Shown here piece by piece: positions 17,890 to 27,205 of a stretch of 64,000 bases of DNA. Position numbers and translations under genes: made by a program. Source of the DNA: Pelagibacterium montanilacus (GTDB lineage Bacteria > Pseudomonadota > Alphaproteobacteria > Rhizobiales > Devosiaceae); assembly GCF_003992665.1 (NCBI RefSeq), contig NZ_RZMX01000055.1, positions 1 to 64,000 of the forward strand. Direction: 5' to 3'. Each line of letters begins with the position of its first letter. Within the stretch, counting starts at the first letter, position 1. The notes below the pieces were generated by a model. The model was not told the origin of the DNA. It searched no databases and saw only the letters and a list, made by a program, of their open reading frames with translations.

Positions 17890-18822
17890 ATGAAGCTGGT
17901 GACGGGCAACTCGAACCTCACCGTGGCCAGGGCCGTATCGGATTACCTCGAAATCCCCCTGACGGATTGCTCGGTTAAGCGGTTTGCCGACGAGGAAGTG
18001 TTCGTGGAGATTCACGAAAATGTCCGTGGCGAGGACGTTTTCGTCCTCCAGTCAACCTCATACCCGGCCAATGACCACCTCATGGAACTGCTGATTCTGA
18101 TCGACGCGCTGCGCCGGTCTTCGGCCCGCAGGATCACGGCGGTGCTGCCCTACTACGGTTATGCGCGCCAGGATCGCAAATCGGCGCCGCGCACGCCCAT
18201 CTCGGCCAAGCTCGTGGCCAACCTCATCACTCAGGCCGGCGCCAACCGCCTTTTGACCCTGGATTTGCACGCACCGCAGATTCAGGGCTTTTTCGATATA
18301 CCGACCGACAATCTCTACGCCGCCCCGGTGCTCACGCGCGACATCATGGCCAATTACGACACCTCCAAGGTCATGATCGTCTCCCCTGACGTCGGGGGCG
18401 TCCTGCGCGCGCGCAACGTCGCCAACCGGATCGGCGCCCAGCTCGCGATCGTCGACAAGCGCCGCCCCCGCGCCGGCGTCTCGGAGGTGATGAACATCAT
18501 CGGCGACGTCGAAGGCCAGTCCTGCATCCTGATCGACGACATCGTCGATTCGGGCGGCACGCTGGTCAATGCGGCTGAAGCGCTGCTCAATGCCGGCGCG
18601 TCCGAAGTCTCGGCCTATATCACCCACGGCGTTCTCTCGGGCGGTGCCCCAGAAAAGATCGCCACCTCGCGGCTCAAGGAACTGGTCACCACCAATTCCA
18701 TCGAAAAGACCGAAGCGGTGCGCAAGGTCGACAAGATCCGCCATATCTCGATCGCCCATCTGCTCGGCGAAGCCATCGCCCGCACCGCCTCCGAACAGTC
18801 GGTTTCCACCCTCTTTGACTGA
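17890..18822 (+). CDS. prs: ribose-phosphate pyrophosphokinase
   Basis: Makes PRPP from ribose 5-phosphate and ATP for nucleotide, histidine and tryptophan synthesis. It has 310 residues, the family's usual length. Visible signatures are [56 protein letters not shown] and the PRPP loop [13 protein letters not shown]. The first ATG that gives the family N-terminus is 17890; the longer frame runs back into the SH3 gene region. It stands apart from its neighbours. Confidence 0.95.
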   Translation: MKLVTGNSNLTVARAVSDYLEIPLTDCSVKRFADEEVFVEIHENVRGEDVFVLQSTSYPANDHLMELLILIDALRRSSARRITAVLPYYGYARQDRKSAPRTPISAKLVANLITQAGANRLLTLDLHAPQIQGFFDIPTDNLYAAPVLTRDIMANYDTSKVMIVSPDVGGVLRARNVANRIGAQLAIVDKRRPRAGVSEVMNIIGDVEGQSCILIDDIVDSGGTLVNAAEALLNAGASEVSAYITHGVLSGGAPEKIATSRLKELVTTNSIEKTEAVRKVDKIRHISIAHLLGEAIARTASEQSVSTLFD

Positions 18823-18974
18823 CCGGCGCAGTTGACGCTCCAGGGCAAGTCTGCGAAATTTGAACTCAGGTGGGGAGCGGACCCAATGGGCAGGGTGGCT
18901 CCGGTTTCCGAAACGAGGATCGCAGCGACATCCGCTTTGCGGTCACTTCGGCACCGATCAGGGTATGTGGGGAA

Positions 18975-19262
18975 ATGACAGGGCAGATATCGAGACCAGG
19001 CAATCCGCGCGCCGATCGCGAACTCGTGGAACTGCTCGCCGAAATTCCCAAATGGGATAACAAGCGCCTGACCTACATGCACCGGCGCTTCACCGAAAGC
19101 CGGCTGTTCCGGGTTCATCACAATCCCGAGGGGCCGTTGACGCCCCGCGCCCAGAAGCTGCTCAATGCCGCGCGGTTCGAAATGGAAGTCCGCGGCCTTC
19201 TCACACGCCATCCCGAGCCCTTGGCGGAATCGCAGGCGGCGGACGCGCCGGCACAGCTCTAG
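18975..19262 (+). CDS. small hypothetical protein
   Basis: A 95-residue basic protein with no signal peptide or membrane segment. The centre (ELLAEIPKWDNKRLTYMHRR) and the segment FRVHHNPEGPLTPRAQKLLN look helical. GTGGGG immediately before the ATG supports the start. The family is not recognised. Its TAG stop is formed by the start of repeat copy 2. Confidence 0.6.
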   Translation: MTGQISRPGNPRADRELVELLAEIPKWDNKRLTYMHRRFTESRLFRVHHNPEGPLTPRAQKLLNAARFEMEVRGLLTRHPEPLAESQAADAPAQL

Positions 19263-19312
19263 AGGGTTTGCAATCCGGGAAAGTGTTTCCGCTTTTCCAG
19301 CAAGCGCTCCAA
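19260..19312. repeat. interspersed palindromic repeat, copy 2 (diverged, short)
   Basis: TAGAGGG then GGGAAAGTGTTTCCGCTTTTCC, and a reverse-complement-like end AGCAAGCGCTCC, are a degenerate version of the element's first half. The terminal hairpin is absent. The first three bases are the stop codon of the preceding gene. Confidence 0.45.
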
Positions 19313-19399
19313 CGGCGCCGCAATTTATCCACTTCGGCAGGCCAGACCCGTGCGCTATCGGTAATGAACGCACGACGCCAACCTTAGGAAGGACGAGCG

Positions 19400-19648
19400 A
19401 TGATGTTCAAACCAGTTTTAGCCGGCCTGACTCTGCTTGCCCTTGCCGGCTGCACGACGACAGCCGCCGAGCGCCGCGCGATCGATGCGCAGGCATGCAC
19501 GGGCTATGGGTTCCAGCAGGGCACCGACGCGTTCGCCAACTGCCTTTTGACCCTCGATGTCGAGCGCCAGACCGCCCAGCGCGAGCGCATGGCCGCTCTG
19601 CGTGACCGCGGCCCTCAGGTCATCGTGGTTCGCGAGGACGACGACTGA
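19400..19648 (+). CDS. small lipoprotein
   Basis: An 82-residue protein with a lipoprotein signal: MMFKPVLAGLTLLALAGC, lipobox LAGC with the lipidated cysteine at residue 18. The mature part has CTGYGFQQGTDAFANCL, a small cysteine pair motif seen in many short alphaproteobacterial lipoproteins, then a charged C-terminus. The function is unknown. Confidence 0.75.
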   Translation: MMFKPVLAGLTLLALAGCTTTAAERRAIDAQACTGYGFQQGTDAFANCLLTLDVERQTAQRERMAALRDRGPQVIVVREDDD

Positions 19649-19681
19649 CCGTCTGCGCGCCTCAAGGCCCCGACAATCCGC

Positions 19682-19710
19682 TTGCCCCTGCCCCTTCGCT
19701 CTAGTATAGA
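19682..19710 (+). promoter_or_regulatory. candidate sigma-70 promoter of rplY
   Basis: TTGCCC (19682-19687) and TATAGA (19705-19710), separated by 17 bases, lie ahead of the rplY leader. This is a reasonable housekeeping promoter, recognised by sequence only. Confidence 0.45.
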
Positions 19711-19723
19711 CCCCGGCCATGAA

Positions 19724-19751
19724 GCGCCCATCACCCCTGGAGGATGGGCGC
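19724..19751 (+). promoter_or_regulatory. rplY leader hairpin
   Basis: A perfect 9-bp stem GCGCCCATC / GATGGGCGC (19724-19732 with 19743-19751) with a 10-base loop, followed by a second small CGCG-TTTG-CGCG stem. It falls between the candidate promoter and the rplY start, so it would sit in the mRNA leader. A ribosomal-protein leader control role is possible but unproven. Confidence 0.5.
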
Positions 19752-19787
19752 GCGTTTGCGCGTTAGGCGAAACGCACCAACCCAAGA

Positions 19788-20420
19788 ATGGATTTTTCCA
19801 TGAGCGTCGAGCTTAAGGCTTCGGTGCGGGACCGGGTGGGCAAGGGGGCCGCTCGTGAACTGCGCCGTCAAGGTCTGGTTCCTGCCGTTATCTACGGTGA
19901 CAAGAAGTCGCCCCTCTCCATCGCCATCTCCTACAAGGATACGTTCCGGCGCATCCATGATGGCGGTTTCCTCTCGCACGTGATCACCGTCGAAGTAGAC
20001 GGCGAGAAGCACCGCGTGATCCCCAAGGACTACCAGCTCGAACCCGTGCGCGACTTTCTCGTGCATGTGGACTTCCTGCGTGTGGGCAAGAACTCCACCC
20101 TCACCGTCGAAGTGCCGGTGCACTTTACCAACGAGGACAAGTCCCCCGGGCTCAAGAGGGGCGGCGTTCTCAACATCGTGCGTCACGCCGTTGAAGTCAC
20201 CGTGCCTGCCGACTCGATCCCCGATCACCTCGAGGTCGATCTGAGCGACGCCGAAGTGGGCGACTCGCTGCACATCTCAGCAGTCGACCTTCCCAAGGGC
20301 GTGGTTCCGACCATCACCGACCGCGACTTCACCATCGCCACCATCGCCGCGCCGTCCGCGCTGCGCTCCTCCGATAACGAGGCTGACGCAGACGAGGATG
20401 AAGACGAGGCCGAAGACTAA
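19788..20420 (+). CDS. rplY: 50S ribosomal protein L25/general stress protein Ctc
   Basis: 5S rRNA-binding ribosomal protein of the long Ctc type, 210 residues: an N-terminal L25 domain ([31 protein letters not shown]) and a C-terminal TL5-like beta domain ([36 protein letters not shown]), ending in an acidic tail. The ATG at 19800 (MSVELK) is an equally possible start. It is followed by pth across a strong intergenic hairpin. Confidence 0.93.
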   Translation: MDFSMSVELKASVRDRVGKGAARELRRQGLVPAVIYGDKKSPLSIAISYKDTFRRIHDGGFLSHVITVEVDGEKHRVIPKDYQLEPVRDFLVHVDFLRVGKNSTLTVEVPVHFTNEDKSPGLKRGGVLNIVRHAVEVTVPADSIPDHLEVDLSDAEVGDSLHISAVDLPKGVVPTITDRDFTIATIAAPSALRSSDNEADADEDEDEAED

Positions 20421-20431
20421 ACGCTTCGACC

Positions 20432-20465
20432 TCCGGGCCGGCGCCCCGACGCGCCGGCCCGGAGC
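20432..20465 (+). terminator. strong GC hairpin between rplY and pth
   Basis: A perfect 13-bp stem CTCCGGGCCGGCG / CGCCGGCCCGGAG (20432-20444 with 20453-20465). It is not followed by a T run, so it is a poor intrinsic terminator and more likely protects or processes the rplY-pth message. Confidence 0.55.
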
Positions 20466-20494
20466 CACCCCGCATGACGCCCCGGAGAGATGCG

Positions 20495-21226
20495 ATGCAC
20501 CTGATCGTGGGTCTCGGCAATCCTGGCGCACAATACGCCGGCCATCGGCACAATATCGGCTTTCTCGCCGTCGATGAGATCGCCCGCCGGCACGGGTTCG
20601 CGCCCTTCAGAAACAAGTTCTCCGCCCAGATTTCCGAAGGCATGGTCGGGACCGGGAAGGTCCTTCTGGCCAAGCCCCAGACCTTCATGAACCGGTCGGG
20701 CGATTGTGTCGGCCAGATCGCCAATTTCTATAAGCTCTCGCCCGCCGACATATCCGTGATCCACGACGAGCTGGATCTCGCTCCCGGCAAGGTCCGCATC
20801 AAGACAGGCGGCGGCAATGGCGGGCACAACGGTCTCAAATCCATCGAGAGCCACATTGGCAAGGAATTCGTTCGCGTCCGGCTGGGCATCGGCCATCCGG
20901 GCCACAAGGACCGCGTGCACGGCCACGTGCTGTCCGACTTCCACAAGGCCGATGCCGAATGGCTCGAGCCGCTGCTCGACGCGCTGGCTGACAATGCCGG
21001 TCTGCTGGTGGCCGGCGATGCCGCCGGGCTCATGAACAAGCTCGCCGGATCGTCCCCCGCTCCTGCCCGCGCGAGGGACAATCCGGACCCGGCGCCTGCG
21101 CCCAAAAGCGAGAACAAGGGCAAGAGCCATATCCGGCAGGCCCGCCAGAGCACTCCGCAAACTCCGGTGCCCCAGACCGGGCCCATGGCGGCGATGCTCA
21201 GAAAGCTTCTTGGCGACAAGCGGTGA
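20495..21226 (+). CDS. pth: peptidyl-tRNA hydrolase
   Basis: Releases tRNA from stalled peptidyl-tRNA; essential in most bacteria. It has 243 residues. The N-terminal HLIVGLGNPGAQYAGHRHNIG carries the catalytic histidine, with KPQTFMNRSG, VIHDELDLAPGKVRIK and GGGNGGHNGLKS after it. A proline/alanine-rich C-terminal extension (about 50 residues, from SSPAPARARDNP) is longer than in E. coli and common in this order. ATG 20495 has GGAGAG 6 bases upstream. Confidence 0.93.
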   Translation: MHLIVGLGNPGAQYAGHRHNIGFLAVDEIARRHGFAPFRNKFSAQISEGMVGTGKVLLAKPQTFMNRSGDCVGQIANFYKLSPADISVIHDELDLAPGKVRIKTGGGNGGHNGLKSIESHIGKEFVRVRLGIGHPGHKDRVHGHVLSDFHKADAEWLEPLLDALADNAGLLVAGDAAGLMNKLAGSSPAPARARDNPDPAPAPKSENKGKSHIRQARQSTPQTPVPQTGPMAAMLRKLLGDKR

Positions 21227-21253
21227 CTTGACTTGGCCGGTGTCATGCCGGAC

Positions 21254-21296
21254 CTAAAGCGCTTCCAGGAACGGTGGAGCCACTTTTCCGGTTGCG
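21254..21296. repeat. interspersed palindromic repeat, copy 3 (diverged, short)
   Basis: CTAAAGCGCTTCCAGGAAC, then CCACTTTTCCGGTT, corresponds to the first half of the element. No terminal hairpin is seen. It lies between pth and ychF. Confidence 0.45.
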
Positions 21297-21318
21297 GCCA
21301 TATCCACGAGGTTGATTG

Positions 21319-22416
21319 ATGGGATTCAAATGCGGCATCGTCGGACTGCCCAATGTCGGCAAGTCCACACTTTTCAATGCCCTGACGCAGACCGCCGCCG
21401 CTCAGGCCGCGAATTTTCCGTTCTGCACGATCGAGCCCAATGTGGGCGAGGTGTCGGTGCCCGATGCGCGGCTCGACAGGCTCGCCGAGATCGGCAAGTC
21501 GGCCAGCAAGATCCCCGCCCGGCTCTCGTTCGTGGACATCGCGGGCCTCGTCAAAGGCGCCTCCAAGGGTGAGGGGCTCGGCAACCAGTTCCTCGCCAAT
21601 ATCCGGGAATGCGACGCCATCGCCTATGTGCTGCGCTGCTTTGAGAACGACGACATCATCCATGTCGCGGGCAAGGTCGACCCGCTCGCCGACGCGGAAG
21701 TCGTCGAGACCGAATTGATGCTCGCCGACCTGGAAAGCCTCGAAAAGCGCGTCCCCGGCCTCGAAAAGAAAATCCGCAGTCAGGACAAGGACGCAAAGCT
21801 GACCCTCGATCTGGTGGGGCGCGCGAGGGCCGTGCTCGAAGAAGGACGCCCGGCCCGCCACACCGAGCGCTCCTCCGATGAGGAAAAAGCGTTCCGCGAA
21901 CTGCAGCTTCTGACGGCCAAGCCGGTTCTCTACGTCTGTAATGTCGATGAGACGTCTGCGGCCAACGGCAACGCGCTGACCGAGCAGGTGGCCCAATACG
22001 CAAAGAGCCAGGACGCCCGAATGGTGGTGATCTCGGCCGAGATCGAGGCGGAACTGGCCAGCCTCGACCCCGCCGACCGCGCAGACTATCTCTCCTCGCT
22101 CGGCCTCGAGGAGCCGGGGCTCAATCGGCTGATCCGGGAAGGCTACGGGCTCTTGAGCCTGCAGACTTATTTCACGGTCGGCCCCAAGGAGGCCCGCGCC
22201 TGGACCATCCCCGTGGGCACCAAGGCCCCCCAGGCCGCCGGCGTCATCCACACCGATTTTGAGCGCGGCTTCATTCGCGCCCAGACCATCGGCTATGAGG
22301 ATTTCGTCACGCTGGGCGGCGAAGTGCCGGCCAAGGAGGCCGGCAAGGCCCGCGATGAAGGCAAGGAATACGTCGTCAAGGACGGCGACGTGATGCTGTT
22401 CCGGTTCAACACCTGA
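21319..22416 (+). CDS. ychF: redox-regulated ATPase YchF (Obg family)
   Basis: A P-loop ATPase of the Obg group that binds ribosomes and takes part in stress responses. It has 365 residues: G1 GLPNVGKST at the N-terminus, G3 [17 protein letters not shown], a NVDE-type G4 in place of NKxD ([10 protein letters not shown]), which is the hallmark of the ATP-specific YchF branch, and a C-terminal TGS domain ending [18 protein letters not shown] site supports ATG 21319. It ends at a strong terminator. Confidence 0.95.
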   Translation: MGFKCGIVGLPNVGKSTLFNALTQTAAAQAANFPFCTIEPNVGEVSVPDARLDRLAEIGKSASKIPARLSFVDIAGLVKGASKGEGLGNQFLANIRECDAIAYVLRCFENDDIIHVAGKVDPLADAEVVETELMLADLESLEKRVPGLEKKIRSQDKDAKLTLDLVGRARAVLEEGRPARHTERSSDEEKAFRELQLLTAKPVLYVCNVDETSAANGNALTEQVAQYAKSQDARMVVISAEIEAELASLDPADRADYLSSLGLEEPGLNRLIREGYGLLSLQTYFTVGPKEARAWTIPVGTKAPQAAGVIHTDFERGFIRAQTIGYEDFVTLGGEVPAKEAGKARDEGKEYVVKDGDVMLFRFNT

Positions 22417-22466
22417 CCCGACCGTGTAGCGCTCCCGAGACGGACGCGCCCTTCATATCCATATGC

Positions 22467-22505
22467 AAAGACCCGGCCTTCCGCTCAGGAGGCCGGGTCT
22501 TTTCT
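22467..22505 (+). terminator. intrinsic terminator after ychF
   Basis: Stem AAAGACCCGGCC / GGCCGGGTCTTT (22467-22478 with 22491-22502), followed by TCTTT. It lies in the gap between convergent ychF and the MFS gene and could act in both directions. Confidence 0.85.
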
Positions 22506-22531
22506 TTGCGTGGCGCTTGAGCCCGGGCGCT

Positions 22532-24022
22532 CTAATGGGCGGCCGGCACCGCGTCCTCACCGGGCACGTCTTCCGCATCGACGCGGCGCACGAAGAAGGC
22601 CGCCACCACGGCCAGTATCGAGAGCAGGGCCGCCACAAAGAACGCTGCGCGGATACCTGCGGCCAGCGCGGTCGGCTCGTCGGCGCCTGCCGCCATCTCG
22701 GTCTGGCTGCGCAGCGTCATCAGCGACACAAAGAGCGCGATGCCGGCAGCACCGGCCACCTGCTGCACGGTGCCCAGCATGGCGCTGCCATGCGAGTAGA
22801 GCCGCGCGGGAACCGCGCCCAGCGCCACGGTAAACAGCGGCGTAAAGAGCAGTGCCAGCCCGATGCTGAGCGCGATATGGCCGGAAAGAACCCATGCTGT
22901 CGGCGTCGTCGCGGTCAGGGTCGTCATCGACCAGAGCACGATGCTGACCAGCACCGCGCCCGGCACCACCAGCGGGGTGGGCCCGATGCGATCGAACAGC
23001 CGCCCCACGAAGGGCGCCATCAGGCCCATCAGCAACCCGCCCGGCAGCAGCAGCAGCCCGGTCTGCAGCGCATCGATGCCGATCACGCTCTGGGTGTAGA
23101 TGGGAAACAGGATAATCACACCAAAGAGCGCCATCATGTTGATCACCATCATGAACAGGGCAACGCTATAGGCCGGGAACGTGAAGGTGCGCAGGTCGAG
23201 CAGCGCCCGGTCGTCCTTCTGGAGCTGGAGCTGCCGGAAGATGAAGATCACGAGACCCACAAGACCCACCACGACCGGCAACCAAAGGGGAATGCCCTGC
23301 TGCCCGTGGCCCTCGCCGAGCGAGCTCAGGCCATAGACCAGCCCCCCGAAGCCGATGGCCGAAAGCACCACCGAGAGGATGTCGAGGGGCGCGTGACGCG
23401 GCGTCGAGACATTGCGCATCTTCTGCCAGCCGATCGCCAGCGCGATCAGCGCGATGGGCAGCACCAGCCAGAACATCCAGCGCCAGTCGAGGATGTTGAG
23501 GATGAAGCCCGAGATCGTCGGCCCGATGGCCGGGGCCACCGAGATCACGATCGAGATATTGCCCATAGTGCGCCCGCGCGTTGCCGGCGGCACAAGGTTC
23601 ATCACCGTCGTCATCAGGAGCGGCAACATGATCGCCGTGCCGCCGGCCTGTATGACCCGGCCCACGACCAGCGTGCCGAGGCCCGGCGAAAGCGCGCAGA
23701 TCAGGGTGCCGGTCGAAAACAGGAGCATGGCCGCCAGGAAGATCGGGCGGGTGTTGAAGCGCTGGATCAGGAACCCGGTGATGGGGATAACGATGGCCAT
23801 GGTGAGCAGGAACGCGGTCGTCAGCCATTGCGCGGCGCTCGCCGATACGTCCAGCGACACCATCAGGCGCGGCAGCGCCACGCTCATGATCGTCTCGTTC
23901 AGGATCATCACGAATGTCGACACCAGGAGCGTCGCGATGACGATCGTGTTTCGCTTCTGAATTTCGGGATCGAGCCGCAGGGCATCGGGCGCCGAGATTC
24001 TGGCGTGGTCTGTGGGTGTCAT
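22532..24022 (-). CDS. DHA2-family MFS drug exporter (EmrB-like)
   Basis: A 496-residue major facilitator of the drug:proton antiporter-2 type, predicted to have about 14 membrane segments. The first helix LLVSTFVMILNETIMSVALP and motif GRVIQAGGTAIMLPLLMT, followed by VPPATRGRTMG, fit the EmrB/LmrB group. It probably exports toxic organic compounds; the substrate is not predictable. I placed the start at MTPTDHAR; the longer frame adds 48 residues without membrane character. No membrane-fusion partner is nearby. Confidence 0.85.
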   Translation of the reverse strand: MTPTDHARISAPDALRLDPEIQKRNTIVIATLLVSTFVMILNETIMSVALPRLMVSLDVSASAAQWLTTAFLLTMAIVIPITGFLIQRFNTRPIFLAAMLLFSTGTLICALSPGLGTLVVGRVIQAGGTAIMLPLLMTTVMNLVPPATRGRTMGNISIVISVAPAIGPTISGFILNILDWRWMFWLVLPIALIALAIGWQKMRNVSTPRHAPLDILSVVLSAIGFGGLVYGLSSLGEGHGQQGIPLWLPVVVGLVGLVIFIFRQLQLQKDDRALLDLRTFTFPAYSVALFMMVINMMALFGVIILFPIYTQSVIGIDALQTGLLLLPGGLLMGLMAPFVGRLFDRIGPTPLVVPGAVLVSIVLWSMTTLTATTPTAWVLSGHIALSIGLALLFTPLFTVALGAVPARLYSHGSAMLGTVQQVAGAAGIALFVSLMTLRSQTEMAAGADEPTALAAGIRAAFFVAALLSILAVVAAFFVRRVDAEDVPGEDAVPAAH

Positions 24023-24281
24023 GATGTGATCCGTTGGCTGAGAGGAAAGAAGTGCGTCCCGCGTCCAGCCGCAGGCGGGGCGAAGCTGATATATCCGCAA
24101 AGCCAGAGAGTCAACCTGCCGACCTTGCGCCCGCCCCCAAGGCTTATCCCCGCTATGCGACAACACAAGGACGAACGACGCGATCGCTCGCCGACACCTT
24201 CCGATGAACTATTCTCTCCGGCCCGGAACACGCCTGCTGCCAGCCCGTTGCGCATCGAGACACCGACCATGGGAGCCTCCG

Positions 24282-24935
24282 ATGACAAGGCCCACCATAA
24301 AGGACATCGTCGCCGCGCTGCTCGACAGGCACGGCACGACCTATAGCGAAGAGATCGGAATCGATCTCGCCGCCGACACCCCCGCACCCCTCTTCCAGTG
24401 GCTGAGCGCCTGCATCCTCTTCAGCGCGCGGATCAGCGCCGATCAGGCGTCCCGTGCCGCGAGATCGCTCTTTGATCGCGGGCTGACCACGCCCCGCAAG
24501 ATGGCCGACGCCGGCTGGAAGAAGCGCGTCGAAATCCTCAATGAGAACGGCTACGCCCGCTTCGACGAAAGCACCGCGTCCATGATGGGCGAGACCGCAG
24601 ACATGCTCTTGGCCGATTATGACGGGGATCTGCGCAAGCTGCGCAGCGCCGCTGGGTGCGATCCCGCCGCCATGCGCAGGCGCCTCAAGGCCTTCAAGGG
24701 CCTCGGCGATGTCGGGGTCGATATCTGTTTTCGCGAGATCCAGACCGTCTGGACCGAACTCCAGCCCTTCGCCGACGCCAAGAGCCTCGAAGCGGCCCGG
24801 GCCTTGGACCTCGGGGAATCGGCCTCCGCCGTCGCCCGCCATGTCGGCCCCGATGACATCGCCAGAGTGATGACTGCCCTGGTCCGCGCCTCGCTCGCCA
24901 AGGATATCGACGCCATCCGCGATGCTGCCGCTTGA
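24282..24935 (+). CDS. HhH-GPD superfamily protein (endonuclease III-like)
   Basis: A 217-residue helical protein resembling DNA base-excision glycosylases. The hairpin segment LKAFKGLGDVGVDICFREIQ fits an HhH followed by the catalytic-aspartate region, and the N-terminal part (LFQWLSACILFSARISADQA) resembles the family's first helices. No FeS-cluster cysteine quartet is present. Whether it still cuts DNA is not clear. ATG 24282 has GGAG 7 bases upstream. Confidence 0.6.
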   Translation: MTRPTIKDIVAALLDRHGTTYSEEIGIDLAADTPAPLFQWLSACILFSARISADQASRAARSLFDRGLTTPRKMADAGWKKRVEILNENGYARFDESTASMMGETADMLLADYDGDLRKLRSAAGCDPAAMRRRLKAFKGLGDVGVDICFREIQTVWTELQPFADAKSLEAARALDLGESASAVARHVGPDDIARVMTALVRASLAKDIDAIRDAAA

Positions 24936-25057
24936 GCAGCGTTTGCCCGCCTCCCCGGTGCCAATACTGCCCCCGGTAGCCGATGCGGCCGAGCCCGGCT
25001 GGTCTTGTTCCTCTCGTTGCCCGGTGCTAGAAGTCGTTTGACGTAAGGGACAACTAA

Positions 25058-25555
25058 ATGACCAATCCGATAACACGGGGCCGTCGACACTTCGAGGATC
25101 TCGTGATTGGGGAGACCTTCCCGCTGGGTCCCAAAACCATCACGCGCGAGGACATCATCGGCTTTGCGCGCGAGTTCGACCCGTTCCCCTTCCATCTCGA
25201 CGAGAAAGCCGCCAGGCAAAGCCTTCTCGGAGGACTTTCGGCCAGCGGCTGGCAAACCGGCGCCCTCGCGCTGCGCATGCTCGTGGATGCGTTTCTCGGC
25301 GATGTCGCGACGATGGGAGGGCTCGGCTTTGACGACCTCAAATGGAAGCGGCCCGTCATGAAGAACGACACGCTCTCGGGCACCGCGACGATAACCGGCC
25401 TGCGCCGTTCCCGCTCCAATCCCGACTGCGGCGTTCTGACCATGCATCTGGAAGTCAGGAACCAGCGCGGCGAAACGGCAATGGTGCTCGACCTCTCCAA
25501 CCTCGTCGAGGCCCGGAAATCAGAGACCCGGGAAATCGGGGATGCAGCGCAATGA
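25058..25555 (+). CDS. MaoC-like dehydratase, first of a pair
   Basis: A 165-residue hot-dog fold protein of the (R)-specific enoyl-CoA hydratase/MaoC type. The hydratase motif is DIIGFAREFDPFPFHLDEKAA, followed by the GGLSASGWQTGALALRM helix. It acts in acyl-CoA or polyhydroxyalkanoate metabolism by family; its substrate is unknown. Its stop overlaps the start of a second MaoC gene, which suggests a heterodimer or a two-domain enzyme split over two chains. Confidence 0.85.
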   Translation: MTNPITRGRRHFEDLVIGETFPLGPKTITREDIIGFAREFDPFPFHLDEKAARQSLLGGLSASGWQTGALALRMLVDAFLGDVATMGGLGFDDLKWKRPVMKNDTLSGTATITGLRRSRSNPDCGVLTMHLEVRNQRGETAMVLDLSNLVEARKSETREIGDAAQ

Positions 25556-26106
25556 CCCGGTGGTTCGAGGACATCCCGCTGGACGAAGCCATCGATCTGG
25601 GCGCCCACACCTTCACTGCCTCGGAAATCGTAGCCTTCGCCACGCGTTACGATCCGCAGTATTTCCATCTCGACCCCGAAGCGGCCCGCCATTCGATCTT
25701 CGGGGGCCTTGTCGCCTCAGGGTGGCACACCATCAGTATCGGGCACCGCAAGATGGTGGACCGGCTGGACGCGGAGGCCGATGCCATTCGGCAACTCGGC
25801 GACGAACCCGGAGTCTCGGGCCCTTCGCCCGGGGTCAGTTCCATGCGGTTCACCGCGCCGGTCTATCCCGGCGATACGATCCGCTATACCCTGACCGTCA
25901 CCGGCAAACGCCACTCCCATTCGCTGCCGGGCTGGGGCCTGCTCTTCAACCGCATCGACGCCCACAATCAATCGGGTGTGCAGGTCTATACCGCCGATCT
26001 GGTTGGATTTTCCAAGCGGCGCGACTATGTCATGCCCTTGGGCATGCGGCTCGCACTCGCCCTCTCCAACCTACCGGGAATGAAATGGCTCAGGAAAAAG
26101 AGCTGA
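25552..26106 (+). CDS. MaoC-like dehydratase, second of a pair
   Basis: A 184-residue MaoC-fold protein paralogous to the preceding one. It has EIVAFATRYDPQYFHLDPEAA and GGLVASGWHT in the same places, then a longer C-terminal region (VSSMRFTAPVYPGDTIRYTL, and a basic tail). The ATG overlaps the stop of the first gene (ATGA). The end overlaps the DUF423 start by 22 bases. Confidence 0.85.
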   Translation: MTRWFEDIPLDEAIDLGAHTFTASEIVAFATRYDPQYFHLDPEAARHSIFGGLVASGWHTISIGHRKMVDRLDAEADAIRQLGDEPGVSGPSPGVSSMRFTAPVYPGDTIRYTLTVTGKRHSHSLPGWGLLFNRIDAHNQSGVQVYTADLVGFSKRRDYVMPLGMRLALALSNLPGMKWLRKKS

Positions 26107-26468
26107 TCAAGCCCGCTCCCCTTCTGCTCGTGGCAGCCGGCCTCCTGGGGGCGGCGGGAGTCGGCGCAGCGGCCGCGGCGAACCACGCCGGAGGGGCGCT
26201 CCTTGCGCCTCTGTCACAGATCGCCCTCACCCACGCCCCTGCCCTGATCGCCCTGGGCCTGTTGGGCGGCTCGCGCCTTCTCCGCGGCGCCGGCTTCGCG
26301 CTTGCGCTCGGCGCAATCGTGTTCTGCGCGGACTTGGGGACGCGCCATGTCCTTGCCACGCCCCTTTTTCCCATGGCCGCCCCTCTCGGCGGCGGCATGC
26401 TGATCGCTGGCTGGGCTTTGGTGGCCCTGGGCGGGCTCACAGCGCTCAGGACGCGCAATCGCTCATAG
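26085..26468 (+). CDS. DUF423 family membrane protein
   Basis: A 127-residue protein with about four hydrophobic helices (LLLVAAGLLGAAGVGAAAAANH; ALIALGLLGGSRLLRG; LALGAIVFCADLGTRHVLA; PLGGGMLIAGWALVALGGLT). The FCADLGTRHV and PLGGGMLIAGW segments fit DUF423 (YwdK-like), of unknown function. It starts inside the second MaoC gene, so it is translated from an overlapping frame. Confidence 0.8.
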   Translation: MAQEKELIKPAPLLLVAAGLLGAAGVGAAAAANHAGGALLAPLSQIALTHAPALIALGLLGGSRLLRGAGFALALGAIVFCADLGTRHVLATPLFPMAAPLGGGMLIAGWALVALGGLTALRTRNRS

Positions 26469-26478
26469 CGGCCCAGGC

Positions 26479-26583
26479 TAGAGCGTTTCCAGAAAAAGGG
26501 GAAACACTTTTCCGTTTCGGAAACGCGACAAATCAAAGACTTAGAGCATATCCTGTTCTGATTTAATCAGAACAGGATATGCT
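26479..26583. repeat. interspersed palindromic repeat, copy 4 (full length)
   Basis: Full copy: it starts TAGAGCGTTTCCAG, contains GAAACACTTTTCCGTTTCGG and ACGCGACAAATCAAAGACTT, and ends in an 18-bp perfect hairpin, AGCATATCCTGTTCTGAT / ATCAGAACAGGATATGCT, around a TTA loop (26545-26562 with 26566-26583). The last base is shared with the apt stop codon, so the hairpin can also act as a transcript end for apt and DUF423. Confidence 0.85.
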
Positions 26584-27116
26584 TAGTGCCCCTCGAACGC
26601 GATCAGCGCGCTTGCCGCAACGTCCAGCGCCTTCAGCTTTGCCATACCGCCAATATCGGGCAGGTCGATCACGAATCCGGCGTGCGGGACCTTCGCACCC
26701 GTGCGCCGCAGCAGGTTGACCGCCGCGACCGCTGTCCCGCCCGTGGCGATCAGATCGTCGATCAGCAACACGCAATCTGCGGGCCCCACCGCATCGGCAT
26801 GGATCTCGATGGTATCGACGCCATACTCGAGCGCGTAGTTCTGCCCGATGGTCTCGCCCGGCAGCTTGCCGGCCTTGCGCACAGGGACGAACCCCACGCC
26901 AAGCGAGATGGCTACGCCGGCCCCGAAGATGAACCCCCGCGCCTCGATACCTGCCACTTTGGTGATCCCCAGGTCACGGTGCGCATCGGCCAGACGCTGG
27001 ACGCTGTGGCGAAAACCCTCTGAATCCTCGATCAGCGAGGTGATGTCGCGAAAAATGATCCCCGGCTTGGGATAATCGGGGATGGAGCGCACAAGGCTCT
27101 TGAGGTCGATGGTCAT
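26583..27116 (-). CDS. apt: adenine phosphoribosyltransferase
   Basis: Salvages adenine to AMP with PRPP. It has 177 residues. The IPDYPKPGIIFRDITSLIED N-terminus and the PRPP loop VLLIDDLIATGGTAVAAV are diagnostic. I chose ATG 27116 (MTIDLKSL); starts 4 or 14 codons earlier are possible. Its stop touches the palindrome of repeat copy 4. It sits next to the cytochrome bc1 operon, as in other Hyphomicrobiales. Functionally it connects to adenine deaminase and the nucleoside transporter at the end of the window. Confidence 0.93.
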   Translation of the reverse strand: MTIDLKSLVRSIPDYPKPGIIFRDITSLIEDSEGFRHSVQRLADAHRDLGITKVAGIEARGFIFGAGVAISLGVGFVPVRKAGKLPGETIGQNYALEYGVDTIEIHADAVGPADCVLLIDDLIATGGTAVAAVNLLRRTGAKVPHAGFVIDLPDIGGMAKLKALDVAASALIAFEGH

Positions 27117-27205
27117 GGGCATCCGCATGCTGGCAGGGAAAAATCCGCGGCGATCCAATCATGATTCACCGGCAGGGCAAAGCGCCGGATCGGCCAGAGG
27201 CGCAC

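Noticed and set aside
20728-22251. 507-residue minus-strand open frame opposite pth/ychF
   Set aside because: Low-complexity translation against two unambiguous plus-strand genes.
22463-24346. Long plus-strand open frame opposite the MFS gene
   Set aside because: His/Arg/Gln-rich translation with no domain; it is the antisense shadow of the DHA2 transporter, which has clear membrane helices.
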